Assembly (NCBI GenBank): GCA_036852015.1
Contig: JAANDG010000139.1
Coordinates: 62,001 to 126,000 of the forward strand
From: Pelodera strongyloides
Lineage: Eukaryota > Nematoda > Chromadorea > Rhabditida > Rhabditidae
DNA length: 64,000 nt
Reading direction: 5' to 3'
Made by a program: the position numbers and the translations under genes. The notes beneath the pieces were generated by a model. It saw only the letters and a list, made by a program, of their open reading frames with translations, did no database searches and had not been told where the DNA came from. Of the stretch, positions 1 through 12,599 are shown one piece after another. The stretch's first letter is position 1. Every line of letters starts with the position of its first letter.

Positions 1-3000
1 CGTCATAATATGCGCAACGGGACCGATTTCTGCGCATTCCGCCGGCACAAACGATCCGATATGGGCCAGAAAGGTAACCAACCCAACCTTAGAGCAAAAA
101 AATAGTAGATTACAAACAAATTCATCGACAACAATAATCTACAAGATCAAAAGATGTCTACCAGCAGAGTGGAAAAAATATAGATGTTTAAAGTTAAACC
201 AGTAAATTCACTATCCAAAGACTACAGTTAACCGCTTAATTCACAGAAAGCGTGTAAAACCTCTTACCGTCTTCAAGTAGACACTCTTTCCAGCCGCATT
301 CGGTCCCGTAAACACCTTCACTTTCGTGTGGTCTCCACCGGATCTGAAGTACAACAAAGACATAAGAACCAGAACTGCAGAAATAAGCGTCCATAATGTT
401 TTTGCTGCATTCCAGCTCCAAATGTTCATTCAAAACGTTAGTTTTTTTAGATGACATACAGAGGAGAGCCCGCAAACAAATCTCTAGCGAGACTTGCCTC
501 TTCACTTGTTAGGCCTTTCTCAACACGTGGTTGTGCAGTTATGCTGTGTGAGTAATTATTATCCTTAGCCAGTTGTATTTTTTAAAACTACGAGGAGTAC
601 CTAATATCGTTGGCGACGAAAGCTTTCCTGGTCAATAAAGCACTGATCGGATGCACTGCTCTTTTAGCCACTATCACGGACTCGTCCACTAATTCCGGGC
701 AGACCCAACCAAACTGAAACAGTGAAATTATTGCACGGCGAATAAGACCGAAAGAACGAATCACAACAAAATGAACAAAACTAAAACATCAAAGTCATTT
801 ACCATTCGAAAATGTGCCTTTCGGAACATAACTCAAGGACGTTATCCGTTTTTTTGTTCGACTGCAAAAAAAACAGATATCATCATATTGCAGCAAAAAA
901 AAAACTATTCTATGTTTATATTATATCACGATCCCACCTGATTCGCCGTGGTAGCCAAAGCCAGCGCCGCATCTAGCATCGACGTTGCCCTTAGTAGTCC
1001 CAACAATTGATTGTTCATATCCAACAGAAACTTCTGCAACCTGAAAAGTGAGCAATTTCATTTGAAATATAAACGTTTTCGCTCACGATTTATGGATTAG
1101 AGACTGAAACAATGCCACTTATTATAAGAAATTTGAAACATCACTTCTTCCGAACTTTTTTTTTTTTAATTTATCACTCGATCATCGCATCGACAATTCA
1201 CTAAACCAATGGCATACTGTTACGTACTAGCTAAGGATTGTAAGAATCCAACTTTGTAGTTTGTAGACCTCAGATTCCTGTTTGTAGTTTAGATCTTCCC
1301 TAATACAAAACAACAAACTTATGCAAAAGTGGTGTCTCTCGATCCAGGATTCGACTGTTCAAATCGCCCAGTTTGTGTTCGAGTTTCTCTGTGAAAGGCG
1401 TCCGCACGAAAAGGAGCCCACGGTCCTCCATGATTATGGCCGAGCTGAAGCTACATAATATGAACAGCAGACAGATGTCGGCACGCAAATCAACGGGATT
1501 CTACGTCCGAGAACAAGATACAAGTAACAGTCGAACAGACGACAGTATTCCGACTGCATATGAATTTACAATGTGTGATTATACGCGTGCTCTAAGGGCA
1601 AATGGTTACCTTCGCTCTCAACACAGACATGGAGCTACCAACGCCAACTTGCCAATATAATCACACAGAGTTACATTATTACGTGGGCACATACTTCATA
1701 CATTCCGGCTGGCTACATAAGTACATAAAAGTTACATAATTACGTAACAATTACATTCTCGGATCATTCGAAAGCACATAAGGTGTTACCTCCGACGCAA
1801 ACATAAGAAATGGCAACCTGGCAATATAATCATACAAAGTTACAGTATTCCGTTATTCCATAATTATGTAAATTCCGACTGATTACGTAATTATATAACA
1901 GTCACATAATTGCACAAATACATAATAATATTTACATTCTCGGATGATTCCTAGATATCTCATTCGCATCAACAACTGCCATGTAACCGTGTGCACGCGT
2001 AAATTGAAGTGAGACCTGGAAGAGCAAGAGCTTGTCATATTAAAGGGAAAGTCCTAGAAAATAAAATCTCAGAAGCCACATCACCACTCCGATTCCCCCG
2101 GGGAAATAGTCCCGGGGGACAGAAAATAGAACTCTAATGTGAGACAAGCAGAGAAAAAGGCGGGGAATTGAGTGGTGAATAATCAATCACAAAAGGACTT
2201 ACCCTTTCCGAATTGAAATGCCTCTGTTCACTCTTGGCCTTCGCAGTTAGATAGTCATCCAGTCCTTCCAGAGCGTTCTTCCCTAAATGAAAGATTCATC
2301 TCATGTTAAATATATTCAGTTCTTAATTTCAAATCATTATCTAAATCGGGCTTCCAACAACGCACCCAACTAGCTCCCCAGTCATGTGCCCCATGCCCCA
2401 TGTATTACGCAAACATCAACTTTGTAAAACACTCACAATATCCAGCTCTTCTAAATATATTCAATTCTTCATTTCAGATCATTATGTAAATCGGGGTCCC
2501 AAAAACAAACTAGTTCCCCAGTCCTGTGCCCCATGTATAACGCGAACATCAACTTTGTAACACTCACAAAAGTCCAGCTCTTCATCGACTCCTCGATTCA
2601 CCACAAAACGATTATCACGCTTACACGAGTTGAAATCCACCTAAAGAGACAATGACATTAGCACGTTGAGCTAACGACATTACGTAGAGCTAACGGCTGC
2701 TAACGACATTACGCAACGAGCAAACGACCTTAGCACGTTGAGCTAACGACACTACGCAAAGAGCTAACGACATTAGCACTTTAATCCGCGATTATGAATA
2801 CATTTAATTCAGTACATGGTTCATATCGGCTTGTTCTTGGAGTTCCTAATGTGAATGTCACACCATCATACACCACCGCCGATGATAGCTACAAAAATAA
2901 TAATGAGAGAGACGTTGGAATGGCTCCGGATAAAGGAAAGCCGCCTTTCCTTCTTCTGGAAACGAAACCAAACCATAATTATATAACCAAACCAGACGAA

Positions 3001-6000
3001 GTGGTACGGTAGTACGGTTGCATGTACGAAAGTGCCCAGCATAAAGAACCTACCAGAACTTCGAGTAGTCTCACAAAGTCTTCCAAACTTTCATCGAAAA
3101 GGGGCACCAAGTGCTCGATCAGACGAACTTTCACCCCTTTGGTGCGCATGAATTCACCGACTGCTAGGAACACGGAGGCAGACTAAAACAAGACATCATT
3201 GTCAATGGAACATTACTGCTAGTCAAAGGTGACACACGCACACAGACATACACTACACACCACACAACAAACAACACACACCGCAGTTCACATACACATA
3301 CACGTAAGTGCGCAATCTCTACAATGACTACATACCGTGTAAATCAGTTGCCAATCGGTCGCCTTCATTGTGTACATACGCGCACGCTTCATCGCAGCCT
3401 GCAATGGAGACATGATATTAATATATTATCTGTTATAACAATGGCACAATGGTAAGACATTTGACTTGTCGTTATTCACATATCGTCATTTACTGGGATA
3501 GTTTTTACTAAAATAGCATCGATTTGGAATTTGTCAAGTTACAGTACTACACCGTAGGCTCCCCACGAGGGTGCGAGTTTCATATTGAAAACCTGCTTAG
3601 ACGTTCTTTTCTTGACTACGAACGTATCCGCATCCGTGGATTGCAGATTATAGCTGGCGAATGAGCACGGTCCTTTCCTCCTGTCTCCACGAATTAAAAG
3701 AGAGAGAAACAGAGAGTATACAGTACTACACAGTAGCCTGCACCAACTCCCCCTCCCTAGAGACTAGAGTCAAGAGGTAGGTAGTGCAGGGTCAAAGTTG
3801 ATTGACGACTAGATAAACTAACCCTGAGATTCTTAATCTTTCCTAGTTTCGACATTAGGAACGATGTGAATCCGTGCAAGTCCGAAAGCAGCAACTTGAC
3901 AGCGGACTGTCGCTTTCTCAATTCAGCAAAATGAGTCGTCGGACGCTCAAACCAACGCCTTAAATAGAAATTTTAGTAATTAATCAATAAATAAACTAGA
4001 GCGTCTCACACCTGGAACGTTCAAACCCTATGGAGTCCTAAAAAGGAGTTCAGCACCTGTTAAACAATAGGCCATATTCACCACTCCGATTCCCTCGGAA
4101 AAATGTTCCCTGGGGACAAAAAATAACATTTTAATGTGAGACACGCAGAGAAAAAGACGGGGAATTCCCTGTGGGGAATCTGGTGAATATGGCCTCAGGT
4201 GAAAGACCGCTGATAAGACGGCATACGAAGAAGAATCATTCACCAATTTACCGTTGGGTTGAGGTAACAGTTCCCTAAGGCAAATATCAAAGTAATACAT
4301 GACTTATGCATATCCCACACACCTGAGCATCACCCTCCCCGCACCAGAACGACATCTATTCACGAGACTGAAGAGACATATTCGGCTCGGATCCTTCTGT
4401 ATAAGAGATGGCGAAATTCTGAAATTCTGGAGTTAATCTAAGTCAATTAATAATAAATGGCACCACACAGAAAGAAACACAAGGTTTATGGGGTCGCGGA
4501 ATATTGAAATATCTCAACTCACAAATTCTAAAGACACTATCTTCATATCACAAAGAGCAAAAGTAAAAGACATACTAACCTTGTTCTCATGTCGAGAGTT
4601 CGATTGCTAGTGAAAATTTCCAGTGCACGGAATGTTGTGCGATCAATATCCACAAGACAGCCACTGAAACATAAAACAATGAAATTGAGTTTGTGGCTGA
4701 CAAACAACATAAATAAGGCAAGCGAGACAGTGTAGATGATGGCCTGATGGCTCACAAAATGTCTCTGTGTGTTGTACTTTACTCCTCGCTACCGAATTAA
4801 TCATTGTTGGTCGAGCGCAAAATCGCGTGCGTAGGCTCAATGGAAAGTACCGCACCCTGTGTTACATGCACACATCGCCTGGGACATATAATGTTCCAGG
4901 AAAGTTAACCGCTAACTAGGCAACCTTCTTTAAATAGAACTGCAAACTGCAACTTACACCTGGAACTTCTTCACTCTCTCCACAGCTACCGGACAACTAT
5001 TGAGCATTCGATTCGTGGCACCAATCTGCATCACTTCACAGTAGGACAACAGGGCACCCACTGCTCGAACCTTTAAACCATGAGTATACTGGGATATGAT
5101 TGCGAATAATAAATGACATACTACAAATGTCGTTTTTCAGAGAAATGGGGGCCAATACTGACTAGAACTGTCATCAAAGTTATGAGCCATTTCAGTGGGG
5201 CGTGGTGCGTCACGCATGGACGCAAAAAAATCTCACGCCAATGCCAACACCAACGTGCAGAACGTGGACTTCACCTCAAGATACATAAGACAAACTGACA
5301 AACTCACAAACCAACTCACCATGTTCACCATCGTCAGATCAATAGTGAGGCGGGCGACCACCTCCAGCTCGTCCACCTTCTCAACGTGCGGATCTCGGAA
5401 CAGTTCCATAATACTACGCGAGCCATTCTCCCATTCTAGAATAAAAGTTATTAACTGGGAATTAATGCTTAAAAGAACGGAACAGTGCTTGCGTAGATGT
5501 TCCGCTCCGTAGCCTGAGGCCTCGTATATAAATACACTTGGGAGAGCGATATAAATCATTTATTATATTAGTAAGGCAAACGTTCACTTGGGACTAGGCC
5601 CAGAATACATACAATAAAACTAGGACTATTGCTCTCGGACACACAGCAAAGGTAGAATGCAGTGATAACAACCGATTGCATCTCATGAGTAAAAGTTTAT
5701 TAAAGCGATAGAACAGCCAGTTTTTGAAACGTAACTTATTGTTAGTACACGCTGTACTCTCATGTAGCACAGAAGCAAATAACTGTGCGACACCGCGACG
5801 TCTTACCCTAATTCTACTCATTTTCATACAACATACGCGAATGCAGCTGTCCAGCATACATTTCAATAACCGGCCGTTAAGGTTACCATTTGCCCCTTTA
5901 AATCACACCGATGTTTCGATTTCCTGGTTAAATTTTTATTTACTGCACATGCGTTTTGTAGGTAATAATCCTTCCAAATAATATCCTGCTTTTATCGGAA

Positions 6001-9000
6001 CGTTGGCAAATAAAAGCGATGAAACACAGCGTTGCATATGGGTTTTTTTTTTGTTATAAAATCACCAAATCAACGTACTGTAAGAATTGTTATGCATGAG
6101 AAGAAGCGTGCAGTCCAGTGTCTCATCCACCTCGCTCTCTGCATCAGAATCCACGCCATTCACCACAACAGTATCATCTTCCAGCTTTACGGTAACGTCT
6201 GAAACTTGAAAACAGTCAATGGTCATATCCATAAAGATCAGCGTGGGAAATTCCCTCACCCTTCTGACCCTTCCTCCTATAAGGCCAACTCTTTTAATCG
6301 TTTAAGGTACGACGGCTACACTCTTCACGGATCGAGATTGAGATAGTTCAACGAGCGATATATTGGATTTGTAACTGTCACCAAGTCTACTGTTCCTGTT
6401 GTTACTCTCCGTATCTCTCTCTCTAATTCAAAGAAACAGGAGTAAAGGACTGTGCTCACTCGCTAGCTATAATCTACGCTTCTCAGATGCGGACACATTC
6501 TTAGTCAAGAAAAGAGGAAACAGATGCGGATACATTCTTAATCAAGAAAAGAACGTCTAAGCAAGTTTTCAATAGCAAACTCGCACCTTTAAGGTCTTCG
6601 TCTACATCTCCAGAGCTCCTTTCACAATTCGGGGTCCACGCAGAAACGGCTGTTGAATTCTCTATCCTACCACTCACATCAGCGAGACCCTGAAAATGTG
6701 CATAAACCACGCAAGCAAAAGAACTTGTTAAACCATGCTTACAATTAGGTCACGCGCGGTGCGTAGATTAGTTACAAAAGTTACGATGCACTTATTCGAG
6801 ACGCACCACGCGCAAAGCCACAAACTGAATTCAATACAAAAAAAAACAGGTGTCAGAGTTCAACAATCCAGTTTGTGCTAGAAAATAAGAGGCTAATTAG
6901 CATAATTCTTCACTTTCCACCCTTTTATTAATTAACATACAGCTCACCGATGGGGGATCAGCCCGTGAAAACGACGTACTCCTGACAGACTGGTCTTTCG
7001 AAGGGCCAACCGAGTGACCCGTCATCTGTAATCGTTCTGTGCTCACCACTTCACTTGTTACGTCGGCCTCTCCAAAAGTAGGCACTTCGAAAAGGAGATT
7101 GTCGAGTTCTAAACACATAGATGTTTCCAAAGCTGAAGGCCCAATATGCAAAGAACAAAGGGGATTTTCAGTGTTACGATTACTAATTGGTAACCAAGCA
7201 GACCAAGCTACAGTACGACGATCTTCCACAGTATCACTAAGCAACTCAGTCACCCGCCTTCCTACTCATCTTTTTTTTAATTGTTGACAGCTTGGACCAC
7301 TACTGCTCTTTGAAGGAACATAGTTCCGCATTCGCCACTTGATTTCTGGCTTTCTGGGTTTTTTTTACACAACAAAACATAAAGGAATCACATAAAGGTT
7401 AAGGCTGGACCCGTCTTCGCAAGAGATCTGAACTCCGCGCGGGACCCATGCCTGAAAAACACGGTTCGGTCTGCTCTGGGTTTTATAAAATAAGTCTACA
7501 CATAATTAGTAACCTCAACTCACCTTCACGTATCGTAGCGGCTGATGCAGTGGGTTCCTCCTCATCTTCCGTGCCGGTCAAATATTTTGTTTCTTCAAGC
7601 ATTTCACCATCTATAGGACGCTCGCCTGAAACATTCGACAATGATTTTCAATACACATAACAAAAGTTCTCTTTCTCAGTCCATATTCACCACAGAATTC
7701 CCCATGGAGAATTCTCCGTCTTTTTCTCTTCGTCTCTCACATTAGAAAGCTATTTTCTGTCCACAGGGACTATTTCCCCGCGGGAAATGGAGTGGTGAAT
7801 ATGGTCTCAGGTCTCCACTTTCCCTAATAACTAATCGATAATAATTAACAACTAAATTTGTTTACAAATATGCAGAAATCACGAAAACCCACATAAAGCT
7901 CCCAGCTTGTTGAGAAGCTCAAGATCCTGACCACGGTTTGCCAATAATGTGGTAGGCCTGACATGGTTGACCACTGAAATAATACGTTTCTATAACAGGA
8001 TTCTTGTATTATCATAATTCAAGTATTGAGGAAACAAACTAAAACTAAACATAATATACGTTCGTTGTGCAGGTTGCAGTTCAGTCTCACGCCTGCCTCC
8101 GAGCCACCGACCTTTCCTACGATACTTCTTTATCAAAGTACCAGCCGTTCGAAGAGCCCTACGGGCTCTTCTCCGACTGGAGGAATCGGCCTTCGGCCGA
8201 TTGTTTCCCTATTTAAAAAAAGGATTGCTACAATTTAAAAACTTAACTCTCGTCTCTTTCTCCTACCACACATTCACACGCCTCTGATTATGGAAACGTA
8301 TAATAATCAGTTGGATCACCACTCGACTAATGCTACCATGCAAATTTGTCATTGAAGGTGCTGTATGTAGGGCAGAGGATTATCCTTGTGATAAGCTAGC
8401 ATAGCTCAGCAGGTAGAGCGTTGGACTGTGAAGCGAGAGATTGTGTGCTGCTGTGGGTTCGAATCCCGCCAGCGGCAAAGATTTTGTATGTTCACATTCG
8501 ATTGCGAATAGAAAATTTTCTTTATGAAAGGATTTCGTTGCGTTCACACGCGGCTTCAAACAAAAAAGTAAACTCTTCTCCTTTATATAATAAGATATTT
8601 ATTCATTCCTTTGTTCGTTTGTATCAGATAACTTTACTGTTAATTGGGGCTCATAAATTAGCTCTCCGGCATGTGGTTCCGGTACTGGACGCAGTACCTC
8701 ACCCACTCCTATATTTCAAAACAAGTCACAGAATGCAACAAACGCACAAGCTTCTAGTAGCGCAAAGTCCGAATCCTCATCCTTATCCGCAAGTATATAA
8801 AGAGTTCGACTACGCTGCTCATAATAAGCCGCGCCCAGAAGACCCTGAATAACGTAACGTAAGTAAACATGCTGGAATATACAACATCGCATAAGTAGAA
8901 AAAATGTAAAACCACAAAGTTGTAGGCATTCAGTTGTACAGTAACCCAAGTGCTATTAATTACATGCGGGCGGAAACCCAAGGCGCAACACAGGTAACTA

Positions 9001-9208
9001 GAAAAGCATATCACCACAGTACTTCAATACGTATCTCCAACTTTACAGTAATCCAGGAGCGTATGTACAATATCAACACGTGACGCATCACGCCGTCACC
9101 CTACTGGCAAAAAATAACTATGCTATGAGTTCAACTACCACTTACCGCAGAATAACTAACAGCTAAAACAACTTCGGCATCTTCTGTGGTAATACCCTTC
9201 TCATCCAT
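1..9208 (-). CDS. msh-5: MutS protein homologue 5 (MSH5), 5' and central part; continues past the left edge
   Basis: Meiosis-specific MutS homologue; in other organisms it pairs with MSH4 as a clamp on recombination intermediates and promotes crossovers in the nucleus. Exons 5' to 3': 9208-9146, 8844-8748, 7973-7893, 7625-7524, 7261-6948, 6689-6587, 6198-6079, 5435-5320, 5070-4958, 4663-4576, 4396-4323, 3958-3823, 3398-3336, 3182-3054, 2640-2568, 2282-2203, 2015-1936, 1444-1319, 1040-938, 713-601, 343-268, 87-1. They total 2337 bp (779 codons) and every junction keeps phase. Start MDEKGITTEDAEVVLAVSY is followed by GLLGAAYYE (family GYLGIAYYD). Core and lever blocks RWFERPTTHFAEL and FTEKLEHKLGDLNSRILDRE resemble the family, as does RAVHPISALLTRKAFVAND. 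Walker A GPNAAGKS is residues 738-745, then GSFVPAECAEIGPVAHIMT. Exons 4-7 (about residues 81-290) form a long acidic Ser/Thr-rich insert absent from vertebrate MSH5. Walker B and the C-terminus lie outside. MSH5 rather than MSH4 is chosen on the GSFVPAE.AEIG block and the N-terminus. Confidence 0.93.
1610..1950. repeat. Direct duplication including the 3' end of MSH5 exon 2015-1936
   Basis: Two copies share a block from TTGCCAATATAATCA.ACA to TTACATTCTCGGAT.ATTC, each about 130-150 bp. The copy ending at 1950 holds the true exon end CCGAGAAT with donor GTAAAT; the other holds CCGAGAAT with GTAATT near 1760. The interior is rich in TTACATAAT-like repeats. Confidence 0.7.
2070..2182. mobile_element. 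MITE family 2, copy 1
   Basis: CACCACTCCGATTCCCCCGG ... GGGGAATTGAGTGGTGAAT, with the core AATGTGAGAC.AGCAGAGAAAA shared by all five copies. In an MSH5 intron. Confidence 0.7.
2300..2580. repeat. Direct duplication of about 130-150 bp including the 3' end of an MSH5 exon
   Basis: Two diverged copies begin near 2305 and 2453 (shared AAATATATTCA.TTCTT.ATTTCA and GTGCCCCATGTAT). The copy next to exon 2640-2568 contains the real exon end AAGAGCTGGACTTTT followed by GTGAGTG; the other copy has AAGAGCTGGATATT followed by GTGAGTG at about 2450-2430. Confidence 0.75.
2648..2790. repeat. Short tandem repeat, unit near GAGCTAACGACATTACGCA
   Basis: About seven imperfect units of roughly 18-25 bp based on GAGCTAACGACATTA lie just upstream (in gene sense) of MSH5 exon 2640-2568. 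Non-coding, inside an intron. Confidence 0.75.
4071..4197. mobile_element. MITE family 2, copy 2
   Basis: GGCCATATTCACCACTCCGA at the left, GGTGAATATGGCCTCAGG at the right, core TAATGTGAGACACGCAGAGA. In an MSH5 intron. Confidence 0.8.
5700..5901. mobile_element. MITE family 1 (TTAA ends), copy in MSH5 intron
   Basis: TTAA at both ends. Terminal inverted repeats resemble TTAAAGCGATA..AGCCAGTTTTTGAAACG and its complement near TTTCAATAACCGGCCG. Non-coding and diverged. Confidence 0.65.
7680..7806. mobile_element. MITE family 2, copy 3
   Basis: TCCATATTCACCACAGAATT at the left, GAGTGGTGAATATGGTCTC at the right; same core in opposite orientation (GTCTCTCACATTAGAA). In an MSH5 intron. Confidence 0.8.
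8141..8605 (+). repeat. 450-bp repeat with tRNA-like unit and hairpins, copy 1
   Basis: Begins CCAGCCGTTC with hairpin GAAGAGCCC-TAC-GGGCTCTTC, then AATCGGCC-TTC-GGCCGATT. About 230 bp later (8396-8478) is a tRNA-like block: Pol III A box TAGCTCAGCAGGTAGAGCG, B box GGGTTCGAATCCC, and near-complementary ends GCTAGCA / CGCCAGC. A further 110 bp are shared with the other copies. It lies in the MSH5 intron between exons 8748 and 7973, antisense to the gene. Confidence 0.8.
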
Positions 9209-9993
9209 AGAAGTTTCACGTCGCACAGAATAAAACATAAATTAAATCGATCAGAACAAAGAAAACGTGGCTCCAAACACCAGCTAGTCAATTAAACACG
9301 GTGACAATTGCTGCTACTTTATCTAATAGTCACCTAAAACAAACATCATAAACATATCTACCCACCATACTGATCCTCGCCTCGTCTGTAGAAAAAAAAG
9401 ATACTTCTCGAGCAGGAAAAACAGCCAAATTCAATTAAACTCGGGTACAATTCACATTTATTGAAAGGATATGTAAACAAAAATGAGTAAAAAAGGTCCC
9501 AAAACCCTACAACATGAACAAATGGCAACAGTAGGTAACAATGTGAGAATTTATACATCTATGAACATGTACTCCTAGGAAGCAAGGAAAACTGCGACTG
9601 CGCATTAAACAAACCTCGCAAGTAACAAGTAACAAATACCATCAACCGCCAACGTTCACAATCAATGGTGCATAATCGATATCGATAATCACTGATAATA
9701 AACAAACAAACTATTCATCGTTTCACAAGCAGTTACTCACAAAATAAACAAAAAATCGAAGCAAGTATTTAATAAACCTTATGCGTTCACACGAGAGATC
9801 ATAATAAAAGAAATAATGCCAAAATTGCTCATAACAAATTTAACAAACACTGCAGTTCCTCTCAAACCTAGATATAACCATTCGGGGCGCACTAGTTAAT
9901 CAAGAAGCTTCAATGATGTTTCAAATTAAATACGCGAGACAAAAATATTGAAACCCCATAGGAAATTTAGTGTTGAAATGGGTTTGAATTGAA

Positions 9994-12575
9994 TTACGTA
10001 GCAGGCAATGGGGTTTGAAGCTTAATTAGCTTACCACCCTGGACACTACTCCCTTCTTTACCTGCGTTTTCGCCAGCTTCTGGCTCCTTAGCAGCCTCAC
10101 TGGGCTTCCTATGTTTCTCATTGGCCTTCTTATGTTTCTGGGTTTGGGTCGAACTCCTTGACTTAGACTTTGGGGGATTCAAGGAAGTCCGATCTCTAAA
10201 GTCGAAAGGCAGCGTGGGGAAACTGAAGGTTGTCATGATGCGTAGCGATTTGGGAGTTCCAAACTTCCTGAAATTGAAACACATGACGTTAGTGAACTTG
10301 AGCTCACCTCTTAGAGCTCAAGTATACCATATGTATTACAGGGAGCGTGTTATCATGTACACTGGGCACAGAGCGACGTAAAGTGAGGTCATAAGCTATA
10401 ATCTGTATTGATCACGCTCTCGAAAAGGAAAAGCACTTTACCTATGTAAATTGAACACTAATTCCTTCGGATGTAACTGATACTAACAATGCAAGTGCAA
10501 GCCCACAGGGCATGTCCCCATGTCATATAATAAAGATAGCAACTGATCCAACATTTCAACGGTCAAGTTTACACTTGTTTGAACTTGTTAATTACATACT
10601 GATACTGGATAACTGGATAACAGGCTACGATTTTATAAACAAAGATACATACCAGTCATCAATCACGTCTGCTTCCGTCCAATTCTTCTCAGGATGTGCC
10701 AGCTTCACGTGTCGGGTCACATAAACCTTCACCGTGTGCCCGAATTTACACATCTTATAGGGGCACCTGAATGCATTCAATAATGAAAAAAATAAGCCTA
10801 TTCCCACTGGTCATCACAACGATTCTACACGAAAATGCGACCGCCACAGCGAAAAACGTTCGGGCTTTATAAAAAAAATATGCAGTTATAAAATAATCTT
10901 TTATCCATATCAAGCTTATCTTTACGATATCAAACCGTCTTCAACAGTCATCATTTATTATTACTCAAAAATTGAGTTCTACTTCTAGTTCAGCGTAACG
11001 TTCAACCAGTGCTAGAACCCAACATGCGCTACAATCAAACCAAACAAAATAAAAGATAAAATAACCAGGACTCACTTAAACCTCTTTCTATTGTAGTGCT
11101 TCTCCTCAATGTGTTTCTTAGCGGCCGCTTGCAAAGTTGACTTCTTATTCGCTTGAACAACGGTGCCACATTGCTGAAAAGCAAAACAAAAGTGAAGACA
11201 ATTCTTGCAGCACACCACGAGCAACGTATCTCCGAGTCCCAGGGGTGCAAAAGTCCCAGGGACTCAAATAATCCATACGCTTCCCAATTTATACACTTAA
11301 CTTAGTCTACTTATTAAACTTATTATGCATACACTATGTTTCTGCACTATTAACAACAAACATATGATCTAAATTTTTCACACGGGTACACAACTCCAGA
11401 AAATCTGGAGAAAATAACTAACCAAACAAGTGGCATACTCCGGTTTCGATCGTCCAGCAGCCCGACATTCGCCTGGAATAAAAGCTATGAGAGACACAAG
11501 TCGGCACAAAATGAAGCAAACCTTACCAACCGTTTGTGTTTTCAGATACGCTCGTGTTTCGGATGCACATCTTTTGGTGTATTTAATAAATAAATAAATG
11601 TGCCTACTTACCATTCGTGCTCCACAACTATATTAAAAAAAAAATTACCCTGCATTTTCTTAAACAGATGATTAGATGGATCTGGCGGGTGCGCTTTTCT
11701 GAAAAGAACACTAATCCAAAATCCATATGGCAAAATTATAAAAAAAAAATAGTTTTCACTAGGAGTACTTTCAAATTAGGTGGAAGTTAAGTAAATTATA
11801 AATTACGTGGCGAGAAGCGAGTCGCACGTCGCCTTCCTTGCATACTAACGTTCTTTTCAAAAACGCCTCAATAAAAGCACAACAACCAGCTCGACAGTTC
11901 ATTTGTGAATAACAATGCAGCATGTACTGTCAAAAGTATGAATACAGAGGAAAACGAGAAAAATAACAATCTTACTTACCCTTCAAATATAGCGTCCACC
12001 CAAGCTCCTAAGACATCGGGCATGCGAACGATCTAAAGAATAAAACATAAATTACGCATTATACTAAGGAATGCATCAAAAACAAGTCCACATTAGTGTG
12101 TTCAGATAAGTATGAGGTTTTTTTTATGAGATTATGAGATAGTTTGAATGACAGTATGAAAGCCAGAACTTGGCTTATTGCATTTTAAACAATAGCAGAG
12201 AGAGTCGGAGTAACAAGTGACTAGAGAAAATACCTTCCAAGTTTCACCACATAGGCTTACGGAAAGATTAAATTAAAAGTGACAACGGCCATACAACTCG
12301 CACCAATGAAATGAACGTCATTTAAAATTTAAAGCGGTAGCACCCAGCTAGTTTTTGAAACGTATGCATTTTATGTTAACTATAATAATTTGCATATAAT
12401 GCATGGGAATGCAGTTATTCAACACACATTTACCAAACAGGATGTTATGCCTCTTTAACCCCAACGGTACGGGAAAAAAGAAAATATTAAAGAACCGTAC
12501 ATGGTAAGCACTTTGTTGCACGTCTCCTGTGTCAACGGAATCACCAACTGGCTCCACGGATTCCTTTTCTGCCAT
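9994..12575 (-). CDS. BED-like and C2H2 zinc-finger protein, about 245 aa
   Basis: Probable DNA-binding nuclear protein. Exons: 12575-12501 (start MAEKESVEPVGDSVDTGDVQ), 12032-11980, 11698-11649, 11550-11527, 11472-11423, 11173-11076, 10766-10653, 10267-9994. They total 738 bp, all phases agree, and the frame closes with TAA at 9996-9994. Two fingers are visible: C83-x2-C86-x18-H105-x4-H110, which has the YATC..CG start typical of BED fingers, and C118-x4-C123-x12-H136-x4-H141. The last exon encodes a Pro/Lys/Ser-rich tail (SLNPPKSKSRSSTQTQKHKK). The fourth exon is weak: its start could be 11570, and a 16-nt micro-exon near 11617-11602 was considered. The last exon could also splice at a GTAAGC near its end. 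An AG three bases before the ATG might be a trans-splice acceptor. BED fingers often come from hAT-type transposases, but no transposase domain is seen. Gene identity unknown. Confidence 0.72.
12330..12462. mobile_element. MITE family 1, diverged copy covering the 3' side of the zinc-finger gene's first exon region
   Basis: Left end AAAGCGGTAGCACCCAGCTA then GTTTTTGAAACGTATGC; right end near CAGGATGTTATGCCTCTTTAA. It lies in intron 1 of the zinc-finger gene. A partial relative of the right end is at 26017-26070. Confidence 0.5.
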
Positions 12576-12599
12576 GTGCTATAATCGATAATCATTTCA

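Noticed and set aside
8396..8478. A functional tRNA gene
   Set aside because: The acceptor and anticodon stems have mismatches, and the same block occurs three times inside a longer repeat, so it is a tRNA-derived repeat unit.
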